Source: DATJLY01 sp035532935 (GTDB taxonomy: Bacteria > Pseudomonadota > Alphaproteobacteria > ATCC43930 > CGMCC-115725). Taken from it: a DNA stretch of 64,000 bases. Below the pieces are notes generated by a model. The model was not told where the DNA came from. It saw nothing but the letters and a program-made list of their open reading frames with translations, and did no database searches. The stretch covers positions 62,001 through 126,000 of the forward strand of contig DATKQE010000090.1 in the NCBI GenBank assembly GCA_035532935.1, in the 5' to 3' direction. Positions 61,577 to 64,000 of this stretch are shown piece by piece. Within the stretch, counting starts at the first letter, position 1; every line of letters begins with the position of its first letter. The position numbers and the translations under genes are program-made.

Positions 61577-62308
61577 CTAGCGTGCGAACGCCCGAAGCGT
61601 GGCGACGCCGGCACCCACCGCGAGTTGCGGCTCCGAGGGATACCGGACGCGCATGTCCCACTCGTTGCCGCTCACGCAGGCCCGCGTCTTGGCCATCACC
61701 ATCCGCCACATTTCGCCGCGCCGCAGGTTGTCGAGGATGCAGTGGTCGAAGACCGTGTATTTGAGATTGGCATTGCATCCGAACGAGGGGCGGTCGTCGC
61801 GGGCGGCGGTCAGGATGACGCGGTTCGCGGCCGCGAGCGGCGGGCCCTCGGCAAAGATGCCCGAATAGCAGCCCGAGGCGATCACCACGCTCGGCTGGCG
61901 GCCGCAGCCGCGGCCGAGCAGCACGTTGAGCGTGTGCGGGGACAGAAACGCGTTCGCCCGCCGGATGAACAGCCCGCGCCCCTCCGCGCCGTGCGACGTG
62001 ACGAACACGAAGCAGCCATCGGCCGGGCCGGGATGGAGGTCGGCGAACGCCGCCTCGACGTTGGCGCGCGTCGCCGCGTCCCCGGCGTCGCCCGACGATT
62101 TGAGGACGGTGATGTCGCCAGACGGCACGCCGAAATCCTCGAGCTTGCGCGCCATGGCATCGACGGCGTCGTCGAAGGCGAGCTCGCGGTCGTCGCCGGC
62201 GATCAGCAGCGCCTTCCAGCCCGCCGGCTGGGGCGTTCCCGCGGCCCGCGCGGCCAGCGGCACGATGAGCGCCAGCGCGAGCGCCAGCGTGGCTAGAATC
62301 TTCCTCAC
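61577..62308 (-). CDS. Exported C13-family (legumain/caspase-like) peptidase
   Basis: This 243-residue protein starts at GTG 62308 and has a signal peptide (residues 1-23, ARA before the cut). The catalytic dyad of clan CD fits His106 in FVFVTSHGAEG and Cys147 in VIASGCYSGIFAEG, each after a hydrophobic strand. Peptidase C13 proteins of bacteria are little studied; legumains cut after Asn. It is convergent with nothing and lies next to the ABC ATPase, with a 127-base gap to the divergent SMP-30 gene. Confidence 0.82.
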   Translation of the reverse strand: MRKILATLALALALIVPLAARAAGTPQPAGWKALLIAGDDRELAFDDAVDAMARKLEDFGVPSGDITVLKSSGDAGDAATRANVEAAFADLHPGPADGCFVFVTSHGAEGRGLFIRRANAFLSPHTLNVLLGRGCGRQPSVVIASGCYSGIFAEGPPLAAANRVILTAARDDRPSFGCNANLKYTVFDHCILDNLRRGEMWRMVMAKTRACVSGNEWDMRVRYPSEPQLAVGAGVATLRAFAR

Positions 62309-62434
62309 GACGCCAAGTCTCCTGGCACCATAATGCCAGATCGCCGCACCGACGGCCACCGCCGGCAGCGTGGCGTGACGGTCGATCCGGCCGCGGCCGG
62401 GCAGAAATCGGGGCGGGCGCCGAGGGAGGATGAA

Positions 62435-63355
62435 TTGCATCTGTTTCAGCCGCCGATCCGGGTCAAGACCGAGGTTCATTGCCGCCTGCCGGACCGCTTC
62501 CGCACCCGGCAGCGCACGGCGTGGTCGGACTCCAACCGGCTCGGCCAAGAGGTCGACTCTTTCCTCGCGGGACCGAGCTTCGACCGTGCCGGCAACCTTT
62601 ACTTCGTCGACATCCCGTTCGGCCGCATCTTCCGCCTGACCCAAGCCGGCGCGTGCGACCTCGTCGCGCATTATGACGGCTGGCCCAACGGGCTCAAAAT
62701 CCACCGCGACGGCCGCATCTTCATCGCCGACTACAAATGCGGCCTGGTCGTGCTCGACCCGGCGAGCGGCCGCACCGAGCCGCTCCTCGCCAGCCGCAAC
62801 AGCGAGGGCTTCAAGGGCCTCAACGACCTCGTCTTCGCGGCGAACGGCGACTGCTACTTCACCGATCAGGGCCAGACCGGCATGCACGATCCGACCGGCC
62901 GCGTCTATCGGCTCGCGGCGTCGGGCCGGCTCGACTGCCTCATGGACAATATCCCGAGCCCCAACGGCATCGTGCTCAACAATGCCGAGAACCGCCTGTT
63001 CGTCGCGGTGACGCGGCAGAACGCGGTGTGGCGGGCGCCGCTGATGCCGGACGGATCGGTCTCGAAGGTCGGCACCTTCCTCCAGCTCTCGGGCGGCCAG
63101 GCCGGGCCGGACGGGCTCGCCATCGATGTCGAGGACGGGCTTTACGTCTGCCATCTCGGCATCGGCGTGTGGCGCTTCGACGCCAACGGCATCCCCACGC
63201 ATCTCATCGAGGCCTGCGTCGGCCACCACATGACGAACCTCGCCTTCGGCGGGAGCGACGGGCGCCAGCTCTTCATCACCGAATCGGACACGGGCTCGAT
63301 CCTGCGCTGCGAGGCGCCGGTCGCGGGCAAGCCGATGTTCGCGCACCACGGCTGA
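62435..63355 (+). CDS. SMP-30/gluconolactonase family protein
   Basis: This 306-residue six-bladed propeller hydrolase starts at TTG 62435, chosen because GAGGGAGGA lies just upstream and homology begins there. Metal ligands of the family appear at Asn130/Asp131 (KGLNDLVF), Asn in SPNGIVLNN and Asp in GPDGLAID. The first ligand, usually Glu in an EGP motif, is Ala in FLAGPSFD. Lactonase activity is expected but not sure. It is convergent with the last gene. Confidence 0.85.
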   Translation: MHLFQPPIRVKTEVHCRLPDRFRTRQRTAWSDSNRLGQEVDSFLAGPSFDRAGNLYFVDIPFGRIFRLTQAGACDLVAHYDGWPNGLKIHRDGRIFIADYKCGLVVLDPASGRTEPLLASRNSEGFKGLNDLVFAANGDCYFTDQGQTGMHDPTGRVYRLAASGRLDCLMDNIPSPNGIVLNNAENRLFVAVTRQNAVWRAPLMPDGSVSKVGTFLQLSGGQAGPDGLAIDVEDGLYVCHLGIGVWRFDANGIPTHLIEACVGHHMTNLAFGGSDGRQLFITESDTGSILRCEAPVAGKPMFAHHG

Positions 63356-63378
63356 CGCCGCAGCGGCGCCGGCCCGCG

Positions 63379-64000
63379 CTATTGCGCCGCGACATCGCGC
63401 GGCGCCTCGTGCTCGACGAGGCGCTCGACCATGCGGCGGGCCTGGACGCCGCCCCAGTCGCCGTGCACGTTGACGGTCGGCGCGCCGGGAGCCAGATCGA
63501 TCGAGGCCTGTTGCGCCTCGAGCATGTCCTTGTCCTCGTTGAACGCCTTGATCACCTCGCGCCGGTAGAACTCGGTAACGTTCGCGTCGGCGATGTCGAA
63601 GTCGCGCGCGGCGACCCAGAAATAATGGCTGCTGTGTTCGCTCTCGGGCGTGATCGCGTTGAGCACCATGACATGCAAGGTGCGCGGATGGGCCGTCGCG
63701 CGCTCGGTCCAGGTGATGAGGATGGTGATAGCGGACGGCGGATGGAACGTGATCGCCTTGGTCATGTCCACGCGCGCGCCGACGCCGAGGCGTTGCATGT
63801 GCGGCGGGCTCGGGATGTCCTTGGCCGTACGCACCACCCGCACGGTGGCGTCGCCGCGGTCATGCTCGAGCGACGCCTTGGTGTCGTCGCTGCCGATCGT
63901 GCCGCTATGCACGAAGGCGACGTGCGAGAGATCGATCAGATTCTCGACCAGCAGCAGGTAGTTCGCGCCGACCGGGAGGTAGGCGCTCGGCGCGGCCCAG
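63379..64000 (-). CDS. VanA-like Rieske oxygenase, C-terminal part (partial)
   Basis: The frame is open to the window edge, giving the last about 206 residues of an oxygenase. The mononuclear iron site is in LVENLIDLSHVAFVHSGTIG (Asp-x2-His-x4-His), the form found in vanillate O-demethylase, toluenesulfonate monooxygenase and related homotrimeric Rieske oxygenases. The Rieske domain itself would lie beyond 64000. The C-terminal part has NVHGDWGGVQARRMVERL. It is a second oxygenase in the island, distinct from the alpha/beta enzyme at 44226. Confidence 0.85.
   Translation of the reverse strand, partial: WAAPSAYLPVGANYLLLVENLIDLSHVAFVHSGTIGSDDTKASLEHDRGDATVRVVRTAKDIPSPPHMQRLGVGARVDMTKAITFHPPSAITILITWTERATAHPRTLHVMVLNAITPESEHSSHYFWVAARDFDIADANVTEFYRREVIKAFNEDKDMLEAQQASIDLAPGAPTVNVHGDWGGVQARRMVERLVEHEAPRDVAAQ

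Noticed and set aside
58263..61580. 1105-residue plus-strand frame opposite hyuA and the ABC ATPase
   Set aside because: It spans two certain minus-strand genes and the gap between them; its sequence is low-complexity and charged.
1..64000. CRISPR arrays, rRNA, tRNA, insertion sequences or integrase genes
   Set aside because: No regularly spaced repeats, tRNA-like cloverleaf with a conserved T-loop, rRNA sequence or transposase motif was found by reading both strands.

Overview
The window is high-GC bacterial DNA with a typical alphaproteobacterial gene order. Three conserved blocks support this: lexA/comEC/gltX/gltA; rpsB-tsf-pyrH-frr-uppS-cdsA-rseP-bamA-skp-lpxD-fabZ-lpxA-lpxI-lpxB; and rpoZ-rsh-pdxJ-acpS-lepB-rnc-era-recO. 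A Rhodospirillales-like or rhizobial-like soil or water organism fits the added aromatic-catabolism genes, but genus cannot be told from the sequence alone. No rRNA, tRNA, CRISPR array, transposase or integrase was seen.

Left part (1-44 kb, mostly housekeeping). The end of lexA is followed by a small unknown gene, comEC, gltX and gltA. A small arsenic-resistance operon (arsR-arsI-arsC-aquaporin, 5.65-7.69 kb), an enoyl-CoA hydratase and a glyoxalase I sit between gltA and lpxB. Two of the four arsenic genes are broken: the aquaporin by a frameshift, arsI by a frameshift plus a stop codon. From 22.4 kb back to 8.7 kb runs one long minus-strand series for translation factors, isoprenoid and phospholipid precursors, outer-membrane assembly and lipid A. 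A second minus-strand series (31.9-22.5 kb) holds rpoZ, the (p)ppGpp enzyme, pdxJ, acpS, lepB, rnc, era, recO and parC. Between 32 and 44 kb are a VOC protein, an exported isochorismatase-like protein, folK, a NYN protein, a family-5 uracil-DNA glycosylase, smpB, dapA, a lytic transglycosylase, a serine/threonine dehydratase, an M23 endopeptidase, a TadV/CpaA-type prepilin peptidase, folP and folB. A compact sRNA-like element with an exposed CCTCC lies upstream of the prepilin peptidase.

Right part (44.2-64 kb, accessory). This looks like an aromatic-acid or xenobiotic catabolic island. A translationally coupled operon encodes a Rieske dioxygenase alpha and beta subunit and a Gfo/Idh/MocA dehydrogenase, followed by a small barrel-like protein and an LLM flavin monooxygenase. 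Next come a putative diiron ferritin-like protein, an orphan NMT1-type binding protein, and two mirror-image cassettes that each pair a 121-residue Rieske ferredoxin with an about 410-residue amidohydrolase. The island continues with an ACMSD-like amidohydrolase, hydantoinase/oxoprolinase A and B (with a remnant of a second B gene right after A), an orphan ABC ATPase, an exported C13 peptidase, an SMP-30 protein, and the C-terminal part of a VanA-like Rieske oxygenase that runs off the window. No transcription regulator and no ABC permease is visible in this part.

The most unusual structure is the pair of divergent Rieske-ferredoxin/amidohydrolase cassettes (50.8-54.6 kb). They look like an inverted duplication that has since diverged, and only one copy carries an extra 114-residue protein of unknown function. 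Linking them to the dioxygenase genes is inference from position and cofactor type.
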